Shown in pieces: positions 26,915-35,265 of a stretch of 64,000 bases of DNA. The stretch's first letter is position 1. Every line of letters starts with the position of its first letter. The stretch comes from Pseudomonas congelans (lineage in GTDB: Bacteria; Pseudomonadota; Gammaproteobacteria; Pseudomonadales; Pseudomonadaceae), in the NCBI RefSeq assembly GCF_900103225.1, contig NZ_FNJH01000004.1, forward strand, positions 460,927 through 524,926, given 5' to 3'. A model generated the notes under the pieces. It was not told the origin of the DNA. It did no database searches and saw only the letters and a list, made by a program, of their open reading frames with translations. The translations under genes and the position numbers were made by a program.

Positions 26915-27165
26915 TATCGTTCCAACGCTCCAGCGTGGGAACGCCGTTCTGGACGCTCCGCGTCCGATCTTGAACATGCGGCGCGGCGCAAGTTTGTGAC
27001 GCAGAGCGTCACGAACTGCATGCCAATGCGGAGCATTGGCACGATAGTCATCGAAGACGAAACTGGCTGACCGTCGCGACTCTCGTTCCCACGCTCCAGC
27101 GTGGGAACGCCGTTCTGGACGCTCTGCGTCCGATCTTGAACATGCGGCGCGGCACGATAGTCAAA
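26915..27165. repeat. REP cluster with a 166-bp partial duplication
   Basis: Two copies of a 70-bp module (TTCC[C/A]ACGCTCCAGCGTGG palindrome, then GGACGCT..GCGTCC, then CTTGAACATGCGGCGCGGC) begin about 166 bp apart at 26917 and 27083. Between them lie GTGACGCAGAGCGTCAC and TGCCAATGC/GCATTGGCA palindromes. They fill the gap between the CYTH gene and the Lrp-family gene. Confidence 0.8.
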
Positions 27166-27174
27166 AGCGCACGC

Positions 27175-27654
27175 TCAGCCTCCCTGGCGCAGCAGCGGCA
27201 GGCTGGTGGTGGATTTGATCTCTGAGAGGGCCACTGTCGAGTTCACTTCCTGAATGCCGGGCACCAGCGACAGTTTTTCGAAGAAGAACCGCTCATATGC
27301 CTCGATATCCGGGGTCACGATGCGCAGCAGAAAATCCACCGACCCCATCAGCACATAGCACTCCAGCACCTCCGGGAAGCCACGAATCGCGTCAGTGAAC
27401 TCGGTGAAGTTGGAGCGTCCGTGGGCGTTGAGTTTTACCTCCGCGAATATCTGCGTGTTCAGACCGATTTTCTTGCGGTCCAGCAACGCCACCTGACGGC
27501 GAATCACCCCTTCATCCTTGAGCCGCTGAATGCGGCGCCAGCAGGGTGATTGCGAAAGGCCGACCTGCTCGGCGATCTGCGCACTGGAAAGCGAAGCGTC
27601 TTCCTGGAGCAGCGCCAGAATCCTGCGATCGTAATTATCCAGCTCGATTTGCAT
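27175..27654 (-). CDS. Lrp/AsnC family transcriptional regulator
   Basis: A 159-residue DNA-binding protein with an N-terminal winged helix-turn-helix (LDNYDRRILALLQEDASLS, recognition helix SQSPCWRRIQRL) and a C-terminal RAM/ACT ligand-binding domain (VLECYVLMGSVDFLLRIVTPD). Such regulators sense amino acids and form octamers. It is divergent from a small hypothetical gene with a 125-bp AT-rich gap that may be its operator. The target and ligand are unknown. It is clearly distinct from the dad-associated Lrp at 42.6 kb. Confidence 0.9.
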   Translation of the reverse strand: MQIELDNYDRRILALLQEDASLSSAQIAEQVGLSQSPCWRRIQRLKDEGVIRRQVALLDRKKIGLNTQIFAEVKLNAHGRSNFTEFTDAIRGFPEVLECYVLMGSVDFLLRIVTPDIEAYERFFFEKLSLVPGIQEVNSTVALSEIKSTTSLPLLRQGG

Positions 27655-27779
27655 AATTAATTTTCCGAAATAGCCTATCGCGCATTAACAAGTCTTACAA
27701 AGACTAATTCACCCAATGATGGACCAGAAATTTCTTTTCAGGCATGCAAAGATTTCCAGCATCCTTCTGGAGTATCAGC

Positions 27780-28127
27780 ATGCCCAATCTCGAAGCCGTC
27801 ACCACCCCTTCGCAGCGCCCGGACAGCTGGTCGTCCAGCAATGCACAGTGCTGCGCACGCTACCGTGTCTGCGCCGAAGCCGAGCCTGCCTTGCTCTGTC
27901 AGGTGTTGAACCTGTTTGCCATGCAGTACCTGACTCCCGACCAATTGAGTGCTGTGCAACAAGAGAACCTGCTGCTCATCGACCTTCAGGTTTCCAGATT
28001 GAGCTGGCACCGGGCACAGGTGATTGGTGAAAAAATGCGCAACCTGATCGACGTCTGCTCGGTGGAGGTCGAGCAGGTCGACGCCTGCAATACCGTGCAA
28101 TCCCGAGTCGCCCTGGCAACGGGCTGA
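27780..28127 (+). CDS. Conserved hypothetical protein
   Basis: A 115-residue protein I cannot assign to a named family. Five cysteines (CC at 23-24, then YRVCAEAEPALLCQVLNLFA) lie near the N-terminus. The segment AEPALLCQVLNLFAMQYLTPDQLSAVQQ followed by LLIDLQVSRLSWHRAQVIGEKMRNLIDV suggests an ACT-like alpha/beta fold that pairs opposite motifs. No signal peptide is present. It is divergent from an Lrp-family gene, so it may be that regulator's target. The ATG at 27780 is preferred because upstream in-frame sequence looks non-coding. Confidence 0.7.
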   Translation: MPNLEAVTTPSQRPDSWSSSNAQCCARYRVCAEAEPALLCQVLNLFAMQYLTPDQLSAVQQENLLLIDLQVSRLSWHRAQVIGEKMRNLIDVCSVEVEQVDACNTVQSRVALATG

Positions 28128-28237
28128 ATCAATTCGCCTGCTCCGGCAATTCCCGGTCGCATAGAACGAGCAACGCTGTCACGCTTGGCGTCTACTCTTG
28201 TTCATCGTCCAATGACGAATTGCCTCAAGGAGCGCAC

Positions 28238-30022
28238 ATGGCAGCCCTGGCCCCCTCTTCACAGGATCGCTGGCTTGATCTGAACGATGTGTTGCGTGAT
28301 CTGGTTGCCGAAGGCTATCTCGGCCAGGACGACGCGGAAACGGCACTCACCCAACGTCGCAGTGCGGTGAACATCCAGCTGCACCCCATCGAGTTTCTCG
28401 CTGCGCTGCAGTTTGACGACCTCAAACGGCCGGGCAAGAAGCTGGACGTGGAAACCCTGGCGGCCTGGCTGGCCAAAGCCTGTGGCCAGCCTTACATGCG
28501 TATCGATCCGCTGAAGATCAACGTCGCGGCGGTCACGCCACTGATGTCCTACGCCTTTGCCCAGCGCCACAAGATTCTGGCCGTGGCGGTCGATCGCGAA
28601 TCGGTGACCATCGCCAGCGCGCAGCCCTATGTGCGCTCATGGGAAGCCGACCTGGCGCATGTGCTCAAGCTGCAGATCAAACGTGTGGTCGCCAACCCGA
28701 CAGACATCCAGCGCATGGCGATGGAGTTTTTCAGGCTGGCCAAGTCGGTCAGCGGGGCCAGCGCCTCTGAACAGAAAATGAGCAACATGGGCAACTTCGA
28801 ACAGTTGCTCAAGCTCGGTGCCAGCGATCAGGAACCTGACGCCAACGACGCGCACATCGTCAATATCGTCGACTGGCTGTTCCAGTACGCCTTCCAGCAA
28901 CGCGCCAGCGATATTCACATCGAACCGCGCCGCGAACAGGGCACCGTGCGCTTTCGCATCGACGGGGTACTGCACAACGTTTACCAGTTTCCGGCGCAGG
29001 TGATCATGGCGATTGTCAGCCGCCTGAAGAGCCTTGGGCGGATGAACGTCGCCGAAAAACGCAAACCGCAGGACGGGCGGGTCAAGACCACCACGCCTGA
29101 AAATCGCGAAGTGGAGTTGCGCCTGTCGACCCTGCCGACCGCGTTCGGCGAAAAAATGGTCATGCGGATCTTCGACCCCGAGGTATTGCTCAAGGATTTC
29201 GACCAACTGGGCTTTTCCAGTGACGACCTGCGGCGCTGGCAGGAAATGACCCGCCAGCCCAACGGCATCATTCTGGTCACCGGCCCGACCGGTTCGGGCA
29301 AGACCACTACGCTGTACACCACCCTGAAAAAGCTGGCGACCTCCGAGGTCAACCTGTGCACCATCGAAGACCCCATCGAGATGGTCGAGCCGGCCTTCAA
29401 CCAGATGCAGGTGCAGCACAACATCGAACTGAGCTTTGCCGCCGGCGTGCGTGCGCTGATGCGACAGGACCCGGACATCATCATGATCGGCGAGATTCGC
29501 GACTTGGAGACGGCCGAAATGGCGATCCAGGCGGCGCTCACCGGTCACCTGGTGCTGTCGACGCTGCACACCAACGATGCGCCCAGCGCCATCAGCCGGA
29601 TGCTCGAACTGGGTGTACCGCATTACCTGCTCAAGGCGACCATTCTCGGGGTCATGGCCCAGCGTCTGGTGCGCACCCTTTGCCCACATTGCAAGGCGCC
29701 CATCAACCTCAACGAGACCGACTGGCAAACCCTGACGCGCCCCTGGCAGGCACCGGTGCCACCCGGCGCGCATCAGGCGGTCGGCTGTGTGGAATGCCGT
29801 GATACAGGCTACCGGGGCCGGGCGGGTGTCTACGAGATCATGGTCATGTCCGACAACATCAAGGCATTGATCTCGGCCGACCTGGACCTGAACGCCATGC
29901 GTCGTCAGGCCTTCAAGGAAGGGATGCGCAGCCTGCGTCTGTCCGGCGCGCAGAAAGTCTCGGCAGGCCTGACTACACTTGAAGAAGTGCTGCGGGTGAC
30001 ACCGCAGAGCGAACAACGCTGA
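28238..30022 (+). CDS. Orphan GspE/PilB-type secretion ATPase
   Basis: A 594-residue hexameric ATPase of the type II secretion/type IV pilus family. It has an N-terminal MshEN/T2SSE-N-like region (1-170), then a linker. The ATPase core has Walker A GPTGSGKT at 349-356, Asp box TIEDPIE, Walker B IIMIGEIRDLETAE, and His box TGHLVLSTLHTND. A four-cysteine zinc module (CPHC then CVEC) is near 480-525. The AAGGAG site supports the ATG at 28238. No secretin, pseudopilin or platform gene is nearby, so its partners must be encoded elsewhere. P. aeruginosa PA5210 occupies the same place. Confidence 0.9.
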   Translation: MAALAPSSQDRWLDLNDVLRDLVAEGYLGQDDAETALTQRRSAVNIQLHPIEFLAALQFDDLKRPGKKLDVETLAAWLAKACGQPYMRIDPLKINVAAVTPLMSYAFAQRHKILAVAVDRESVTIASAQPYVRSWEADLAHVLKLQIKRVVANPTDIQRMAMEFFRLAKSVSGASASEQKMSNMGNFEQLLKLGASDQEPDANDAHIVNIVDWLFQYAFQQRASDIHIEPRREQGTVRFRIDGVLHNVYQFPAQVIMAIVSRLKSLGRMNVAEKRKPQDGRVKTTTPENREVELRLSTLPTAFGEKMVMRIFDPEVLLKDFDQLGFSSDDLRRWQEMTRQPNGIILVTGPTGSGKTTTLYTTLKKLATSEVNLCTIEDPIEMVEPAFNQMQVQHNIELSFAAGVRALMRQDPDIIMIGEIRDLETAEMAIQAALTGHLVLSTLHTNDAPSAISRMLELGVPHYLLKATILGVMAQRLVRTLCPHCKAPINLNETDWQTLTRPWQAPVPPGAHQAVGCVECRDTGYRGRAGVYEIMVMSDNIKALISADLDLNAMRRQAFKEGMRSLRLSGAQKVSAGLTTLEEVLRVTPQSEQR

Positions 30023-30100
30023 TCAGGGTCGAGAACGTTGTTCCAGAAGGCCGCGCAGCATGGCCAGCCAGCTAAAGTGAACTATGCGGTACACCTTGAT

Positions 30101-30112
30101 TGAACTAGTTCA
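30101..30112. promoter_or_regulatory. 12-bp perfect palindrome upstream of the DUF2388 gene
   Basis: TGAACTAGTTCA lies 52 bp before the DUF2388 start codon, overlapping a TTGATT -35-like hexamer. It could be a dimeric regulator site. No cognate regulator can be named. Confidence 0.3.
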
Positions 30113-30163
30113 TGCCTTTGGCTATCCAACCCCTCAGAACAACCACAGCTGGAGTAACTCATC

Positions 30164-30484
30164 ATGCGTCTCAAGTTTGCTGTCGCCACCGTAGCCTTGC
30201 TTTCCATCCCAATGGGTTCAGCGATGGCTGACACCTTCTGGCGTAATGTGCTGTCGTCCGGTGCAACCACCGGCTCGACTTATCTGACCTTCAAGGATCA
30301 CAAACTGATCGTGGCCGCCCAGGACGACGCAGGCAGCTTCGTCGCCAGCGACGGTGGCATTCGCGGTCCGTTCCTGGAAGCGGCCATCGAGCAAGTGCGC
30401 AAAGACAATCCCGGCCTGAAAGCCACCGACATGGAACTGGCCAACGCGATCCTGGATAAAAACCTCGTCGCTGAAAACCAGTAA
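30164..30484 (+). CDS. DUF2388 family exported protein
   Basis: A 106-residue protein with a clear signal peptide (MRLKFAVATVALLSIPMG, cleaved after AMA). The mature part starts DTFWRNVLSSGATTGSTYLTF and ends in a helical segment. These features match DUF2388, a Pseudomonas family of small periplasmic proteins of unknown function. Paralogues are usually found elsewhere in the same genomes. It has its own terminator downstream. The neighbour on the other strand is gcvH. Confidence 0.85.
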   Translation: MRLKFAVATVALLSIPMGSAMADTFWRNVLSSGATTGSTYLTFKDHKLIVAAQDDAGSFVASDGGIRGPFLEAAIEQVRKDNPGLKATDMELANAILDKNLVAENQ

Positions 30485-30510
30485 GCCTTGCCGGTTAGCT
30501 TCGCGCACAA

Positions 30511-30539
30511 AAATGCCGCTCAATGAGCGGCATTTTTTT
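30511..30539. terminator. Bidirectional terminator between the DUF2388 gene and gcvH
   Basis: The 10-bp stem AATGCCGCTC/GAGCGGCATT with a short loop has an A-run upstream and TTTTTTT downstream. It lies between converging genes and fits both. Confidence 0.9.
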
Positions 30540-30552
30540 GAGCGGCAATCGG

Positions 30553-30939
30553 TTATTCGCCGATGGCGCTCTTGTAACCCGCTGCATCCAGCAGCTTGGC
30601 CAGATCGCCGTTGGCGTCGCTTGGCTTGAGCTTGAAGATCCAGGCGCTGTACGGTTCGCTGTTGAGCGACTCGGGGGCATCGCCCAGCGCTGTGTTGACT
30701 TCGATGACCTCGCCCGCGACCGGCGAGTAGATATCCGAAGCGGCCTTGACCGACTCGACGACACCGGCGGTGTCAGCGGCAGCGAACACTTTGCCGATTT
30801 CCGGCAGTTCGACGAAGACCACATCGCCCAGTGCTTCCTGTGCATGGTCCGAGATGCCGACGGTCACGGTGCCGTCTGACTCCAGACGTGCCCATTCATG
30901 ACTTTCGGCGAAACGCAGCTCGGCGGGAATATTGCTCAT
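30553..30939 (-). CDS. gcvH: Glycine cleavage system H protein
   Basis: A 128-residue lipoyl carrier that shuttles the aminomethyl group between the P, T and L proteins. The lipoylated Lys is K65 in VESVKAASDIYSP. The N-terminal EHEW-type segment appears as ESHEWARLES. It is 43 bp downstream of gcvT on the same strand. The usual third gene, gcvP, is missing: only the DUF2388 gene and a terminator follow. The gcvP product must come from another locus. Confidence 0.97.
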   Translation of the reverse strand: MSNIPAELRFAESHEWARLESDGTVTVGISDHAQEALGDVVFVELPEIGKVFAAADTAGVVESVKAASDIYSPVAGEVIEVNTALGDAPESLNSEPYSAWIFKLKPSDANGDLAKLLDAAGYKSAIGE

Positions 30940-30982
30940 TTAGTCATCCTCAACATCGGGTCAGCGGAAAACCCGCCATAGG

Positions 30983-32065
30983 TTAGATCAAGGTTTTGCC
31001 ATGGCGCACGAACGCAGGCTGCACCACCCGCACCGGATACCATTTGCCGCGGATTTCCACCTCGGCCCGGTCAGCGGTCGCCATCGGAACGCGAGCCAGT
31101 GCAATGGCTTTGCTCAACGTAGGAGAGAAACTACCACTGGTGATCTCTCCTTCGCCAATTTCTGCGACACGTACCACCTGATGCGCCCGCAAGACACCGC
31201 GCTCTTCGAGCACCAGTCCCACGAGTTTGAAGGCAGTTCCCTCAGCCCGCTCGCTCTCCAGCGCCTTGCGACCGACAAAATCACGGTCGGCAGGCTCCCA
31301 GGCGATGCTCCAGGCCATATTCGAAGCCAAGGGCGAAACATGCTCACCGATGTCCTGGCCATACAGGTTCATGCCGGCCTCAAGACGCAGCGTGTCGCGA
31401 GCGCCCAGGCCGATCGGCGAAATACCCGCGCCGACCAATTCATTGAAAAAGCTTTGCGCCTCTTCGGCAGGCAGCATGATCTCCAGGCCATCCTCGCCGG
31501 TATAGCCGGTGCGCGCGATAAACCAGTCGCCATCATCAAGCCCTTCGAACGGCTTGAGCTGGTGAATCAGTTCGGCGCGGGCGCTTGAAACCAGCTCGGC
31601 AATACGGGCTCTGGCCTTGGGGCCTTGAATGGCGAGCATTGCCATTTCACTGCGCTCGACCAGTTGCACGTCGAAGTCGCCCAGTTGCGCCTGCATCCAG
31701 GCAAGATCCTTGACGCCGGTCGCCGCATTGACGACCAGCCGATAACCTTCAGGCGTGAGGTAGACGATCATGTCATCGATCACCCCGCCGCTCTCGTCGA
31801 GCATGGCGCTGTACAAGGCACGACCGGGAGTTTTGAGCTTGTCTACATCATTGGCCAGCAGACGACGCAGCCAGACCCGGGCCTGACGGCCGAGCACATC
31901 GATCACGTTCATGTGCGAGACGTCGAAGACCCCACAGTCGCGGCGCACCTGATGGTGTTCCTCGACCTGCGATCCGTAATGCAACGGCATGTCCCAGCCA
32001 CCAAAATCGACCATTTTCGCGCCAAGGGCGAGGTGCAGGTCGAACAGGGGGGTACGCTGTCCCAT
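30983..32065 (-). CDS. gcvT: Aminomethyltransferase (glycine cleavage T protein)
   Basis: A 360-residue folate-dependent enzyme that releases ammonia and forms 5,10-methylene-THF from the H-protein-bound intermediate. Family motifs are visible: VDFGGWDMPLHYGSQ near residue 18, VFDVSHMN, the folate-site DESGGVIDDM, and ARTGYTGEDGLEI. The start MGQRTPLFDL at 32065 has AAGGAG upstream. Longer upstream extension is not coding-like. The 153-bp leader was checked for a glycine riboswitch and none was recognised. It forms an operon with gcvH. Confidence 0.96.
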   Translation of the reverse strand: MGQRTPLFDLHLALGAKMVDFGGWDMPLHYGSQVEEHHQVRRDCGVFDVSHMNVIDVLGRQARVWLRRLLANDVDKLKTPGRALYSAMLDESGGVIDDMIVYLTPEGYRLVVNAATGVKDLAWMQAQLGDFDVQLVERSEMAMLAIQGPKARARIAELVSSARAELIHQLKPFEGLDDGDWFIARTGYTGEDGLEIMLPAEEAQSFFNELVGAGISPIGLGARDTLRLEAGMNLYGQDIGEHVSPLASNMAWSIAWEPADRDFVGRKALESERAEGTAFKLVGLVLEERGVLRAHQVVRVAEIGEGEITSGSFSPTLSKAIALARVPMATADRAEVEIRGKWYPVRVVQPAFVRHGKTLI

Positions 32066-32218
32066 GGGTTTCTCCTTCCGGGCGTGGCGAAGGTGCGGGC
32101 AGAAGACATCGGCAAGCCCCCAATAAACCGGAGTTTGCAGCACGTAACAGCTGACCGAATTATCTGACAGACCGCACCAATTGCGGCGCATTGTAGCCGC
32201 AAGGTGAGGGCCCCGCAC

Positions 32219-33835
32219 CTAGCCAATCTGACGGGCAGAGCGACGAATCAGCCCAATGACGGGTAATAATCCTACAAGCACCAGCGACAAAGCCGGCAAT
32301 GCGGCTCGTGCCCACTCGCCCTCGCTGGTCATTTCGAAGATACGTACCGCCAGCGTATCCCAGCCAAACGGGCGCATGAGCAGGGTTGCCGGCATTTCCT
32401 TGAGCACATCGACGAACACCAGCAGCGCCGCGCTCAACGCCCCGGGCACCAGCAGCGGCAGATACACGTTGAGAAACAACTTTGGTCCGCTGACCCCCAG
32501 ACTGCGCGCCGCTTCCGGCAATGAGGGGCGGATACGCGACAGGCTGTGCTCCAGCGGACCGAAGGCCACTGCGATGAAACGCACCAGATAAGCCAGCAGC
32601 AGGGCCGAGAGGCTGCCCAGCAACAAAGGCTTGCCTGCGCCGCCCAGCCAGCCGGACAGCGGAATGACCAGTTCACGGTCCAGATAACTGAACGCCAGCA
32701 TGATTGAAACGGCCAGTACTGAGCCTGGCAACGCGTAGCCCAGGTTGGCGAGGCTGACACCGGAGCGGATCGCAGGCGTGGGCGCCATACGTCGGGCAAA
32801 TGCCAGAATCAGCGCCACGCTGACGGTGATCAACGCCGCCATGCAACCCAGATAGAGCGTGTGCAGAATCAGACCGGTGTAGCGCTCATCCAGATCGAAG
32901 CGGCCGCGCTGCCAGACCCAGACGATCAATTGCAGCATCGGCACCACGAAAGCGCAGAGAAACACCAGCCCACACCAGAAGCTGGCGGCCAATGCCTTGA
33001 TGCCGCGCAATCGGTAAAGCGCAGCGCCACGCGGACGCTCGTTGGCCGGTCGGCTTGCACCGCGGGCGCGGCGTTCGCCGTACAGCAGCACCAGCACGGC
33101 CAACAGCAGCAGGCTGGCCAGTTGCGCGGCGCTGGACAGGCTGAAGAAGCCATACCAGGTCTTATAAATAGCGGTGGTGAAGGTGTCGAAGTTGAACACC
33201 GATACCGCACCAAAGTCGGCCAGGGTTTCCATCAGCGCCAGCGCTACCCCCGCGCCGATGGCCGGACGTGCCATTGGCAGCGCCACCCGCCAGAACGCCT
33301 GCAAGGGCGTGTTGCCGAGCACTCGCGCAGCTTCCATCAAGCCTTTGCCCTGCGCCAGAAACGCCGTGCGCGCCAACAGGTAGACGTAGGGATAGAAAAC
33401 CAGCACCAGCACGATGATCACCCCACCGGTGGAACGCACCCGAGGCAGACGCAGGCCGGAGCCGAACCATTCGCGCATCAACGTCTGCACCGGGCCGGAA
33501 AAATCCAGAAGCCCGACGAACACGAACGCCAGCACGTAGGCGGGGATCGCGAAAGGCAGCATCAGCGCCCAGTCCAGCCAGCGGCGACCAGGGAATTCAC
33601 ACAGGCTGGTGAGCCACGCCAGGCTCACTCCCAGCAGCGTCACGCCCACGCCGACACCCAGTACCAGAATCAGCGTATTGCCCAGCAGGCGCATCATCTG
33701 GGTTTCGAGCAGGTGTGACCATATCTGCTGGTCAATGGTCTCCCACGACAGCAGCAGAACGCTCAGCGGCAGCACGACCAGCGCAGCGATGGCAAAGACC
33801 AGGGGGTACCAGCGGCGTTGCACAGGATGGGCCAC
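32219..33835 (-). CDS. Iron(III) ABC transporter permease (FbpB-type)
   Basis: A 538-residue inner-membrane protein with about twelve transmembrane helices in two fused permease halves, as in FbpB/SfuB ferric transporters. Each half ends with an ATPase-contacting EAA loop: one includes LMEAARVLGNTPLQAF, the second LPEAARSLGVSGPKLF. It lies downstream of the iron-binding protein gene, separated by a 312-bp gap with REP elements. No ATP-binding subunit is encoded nearby, so it must borrow one. P. aeruginosa PA5216-PA5217 has the same two-gene form. Confidence 0.92.
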   Translation of the reverse strand: MAHPVQRRWYPLVFAIAALVVLPLSVLLLSWETIDQQIWSHLLETQMMRLLGNTLILVLGVGVGVTLLGVSLAWLTSLCEFPGRRWLDWALMLPFAIPAYVLAFVFVGLLDFSGPVQTLMREWFGSGLRLPRVRSTGGVIIVLVLVFYPYVYLLARTAFLAQGKGLMEAARVLGNTPLQAFWRVALPMARPAIGAGVALALMETLADFGAVSVFNFDTFTTAIYKTWYGFFSLSSAAQLASLLLLAVLVLLYGERRARGASRPANERPRGAALYRLRGIKALAASFWCGLVFLCAFVVPMLQLIVWVWQRGRFDLDERYTGLILHTLYLGCMAALITVSVALILAFARRMAPTPAIRSGVSLANLGYALPGSVLAVSIMLAFSYLDRELVIPLSGWLGGAGKPLLLGSLSALLLAYLVRFIAVAFGPLEHSLSRIRPSLPEAARSLGVSGPKLFLNVYLPLLVPGALSAALLVFVDVLKEMPATLLMRPFGWDTLAVRIFEMTSEGEWARAALPALSLVLVGLLPVIGLIRRSARQIG

Positions 33836-33953
33836 GGTGTTCTCGAAATGAGGAGTGATCAGTTTCTAAGTCATACATCTATGCGGCACGGCCCACTCAC
33901 GCTGGAGCGATCAGCGTAATACACAAGGCTGTTTTTGATTCTGGCCGAAGGCC

Positions 33954-34043
33954 GTGGGAGCGAGCTTGTTCGCGAAAGGTCAGGTATAAAAGCCGAAAGT
34001 GCATCGTCTGAAATACCGTCTTCGCGGACAAGTCCGCTCCTAC
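33954..34043. repeat. Inverted pair of GTGGGAGCG-type REP elements
   Basis: GTGGGAGCGAGCTTGTTCGCGAA at 33954-33976 and its near reverse complement ending CGCTCCTAC at 34021-34043 are 44 bp apart, pointing in opposite directions. This is the other common Pseudomonas REP family, unlike the GGACGC units elsewhere in the window. The rest of the 312-bp gap (33836-34147) shows nothing further. It separates the permease and binding-protein genes. Confidence 0.85.
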
Positions 34044-34147
34044 GCCCTGCGGGCAGAATCCTGAAAGCCCCGTGTTCCTGGCTAGTCAGGACCTGTGCAT
34101 AACGCTGAGCACTAAAGCGTGGGAGCGATAAGGCACTGGGTATTAAA

Positions 34148-35149
34148 TCAATTCCAGCCCGCGCGATCCATCATGCGTATCGCTTCTGCCTGACGCTTGC
34201 CTGCCACCTCGACCGGGATGGTGTCGGCCTTGAACTGCCCCCAGCTCGACACTTCTTCTGAAGGCGCCACGTTCGGGTTGGCCGGGAATTCCTGATTGAC
34301 GCTGGAGAAAATCTTCTGCGCCTCGGGGCCGGTCATCCATTCGACCAGCGCCTTGGCGGCTTCAGGGTGCGGAGCGTATTTGGTCAGGCCGATACCCGAC
34401 AGGTTGACGTGCACACCGCGATCAGCCTGGTTCGGCCAGAACAGCTTCACCGCCAGATCCGGTTTTTCCTTGTGCAGGCGACCGTAGTAATAGGAATTGA
34501 CGATGCCCACGTCGCACTGCCCGGCATTGATCGCCTCAAGCACCGCGATGTCATCGGAGAACACGTCGGTGGACAGGTTGTTGACCCAGCCCTTGAGGAT
34601 TTTCTCGGATGCTTCGGCGCCGTGGGTTTCGATCAGCGTGGCGGTCAGCGACTGGTTGTAGACCTTCTTCGCCGTACGCAGGCACAGACGGCCTTCCCAG
34701 TTCTTGTCGGCCAATGCCTCGTAAGTGGTCAGCTCGGCAGGCTTCACCCGGTCGGTGGAGTAGGCGATGGTGCGCGCGCGAAGGCTCAGGCCGGTCCAGC
34801 CGTGGGTCGACGAGCGATACTGCGGCGGAATGTTGGCTTCGATCACCGGCGAGGTGAATGGCTGCAGGATACCCATCTGCTCGGCCTGCCAGAGGTTGCC
34901 CGCATCGACCGTCAGCAACAGGTCGGCGGTGGCATTCTCACCCTCGGCCCTGATGCGCTGCATCAACGGCGCTTCCTTGTCGGTGATGAATTTGATCTTT
35001 ACCCCGGTACTGGCCGTGTACGCATCGAACACCGGCTTGATCAGCTCGTCGATCCGCGACGAATACACCACCACTTCATCGGCAGCCTGAGCGGTGCCGC
35101 CCAGTAAAGTCAGTGTCAGAGCAGCCAGAAGACGCTTGCTTGCCTGCAT
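34148..35149 (-). CDS. Iron(III) ABC transporter periplasmic binding protein (FbpA-type)
   Basis: A 333-residue exported binding protein. The signal peptide is MQASKRLLAALTLTLLGGT, cleaved after AQA. The mature protein begins ADEVVVYSSRIDELIKPVF, as in ferric-binding FbpA/FutA proteins. The C-terminal half has the tyrosine cluster VNSYYYGR used to bind ferric ion. It works with the permease downstream on the same strand. An inverted repeat (AAATGG-N9-CCATTT) precedes the gene. Other group members may carry different metals or polyamines, but the tyrosines favour iron. Confidence 0.9.
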   Translation of the reverse strand: MQASKRLLAALTLTLLGGTAQAADEVVVYSSRIDELIKPVFDAYTASTGVKIKFITDKEAPLMQRIRAEGENATADLLLTVDAGNLWQAEQMGILQPFTSPVIEANIPPQYRSSTHGWTGLSLRARTIAYSTDRVKPAELTTYEALADKNWEGRLCLRTAKKVYNQSLTATLIETHGAEASEKILKGWVNNLSTDVFSDDIAVLEAINAGQCDVGIVNSYYYGRLHKEKPDLAVKLFWPNQADRGVHVNLSGIGLTKYAPHPEAAKALVEWMTGPEAQKIFSSVNQEFPANPNVAPSEEVSSWGQFKADTIPVEVAGKRQAEAIRMMDRAGWN

Positions 35150-35178
35150 CGGGGTATCTCGCGTTCGCAAATGAGGCG

Positions 35179-35199
35179 AAATGGTAGTGAATCCCATTT
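35179..35199. promoter_or_regulatory. Inverted repeat upstream of the iron-binding protein gene
   Basis: AAATGG-N9-CCATTT is centred 40 bp before the start codon of the FbpA-type gene. It is AT-rich and placed like an operator. Similarity to the Fur consensus is weak, so the regulator could equally be the Crp-fold protein encoded just upstream. Confidence 0.3.
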
Positions 35200-35265
35200 G
35201 CTATCTCAATCGAAGCGGCAGCGGAGCCGTTACCGGATGTTTCCAGACTTGATCATCACCAGTGA

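Noticed and set aside
32066..32218. Possible glycine riboswitch before gcvT
   Set aside because: The 153-bp leader lacks the conserved core segments of the tandem glycine aptamer that I can recognise. No terminator or sequestered start is visible.
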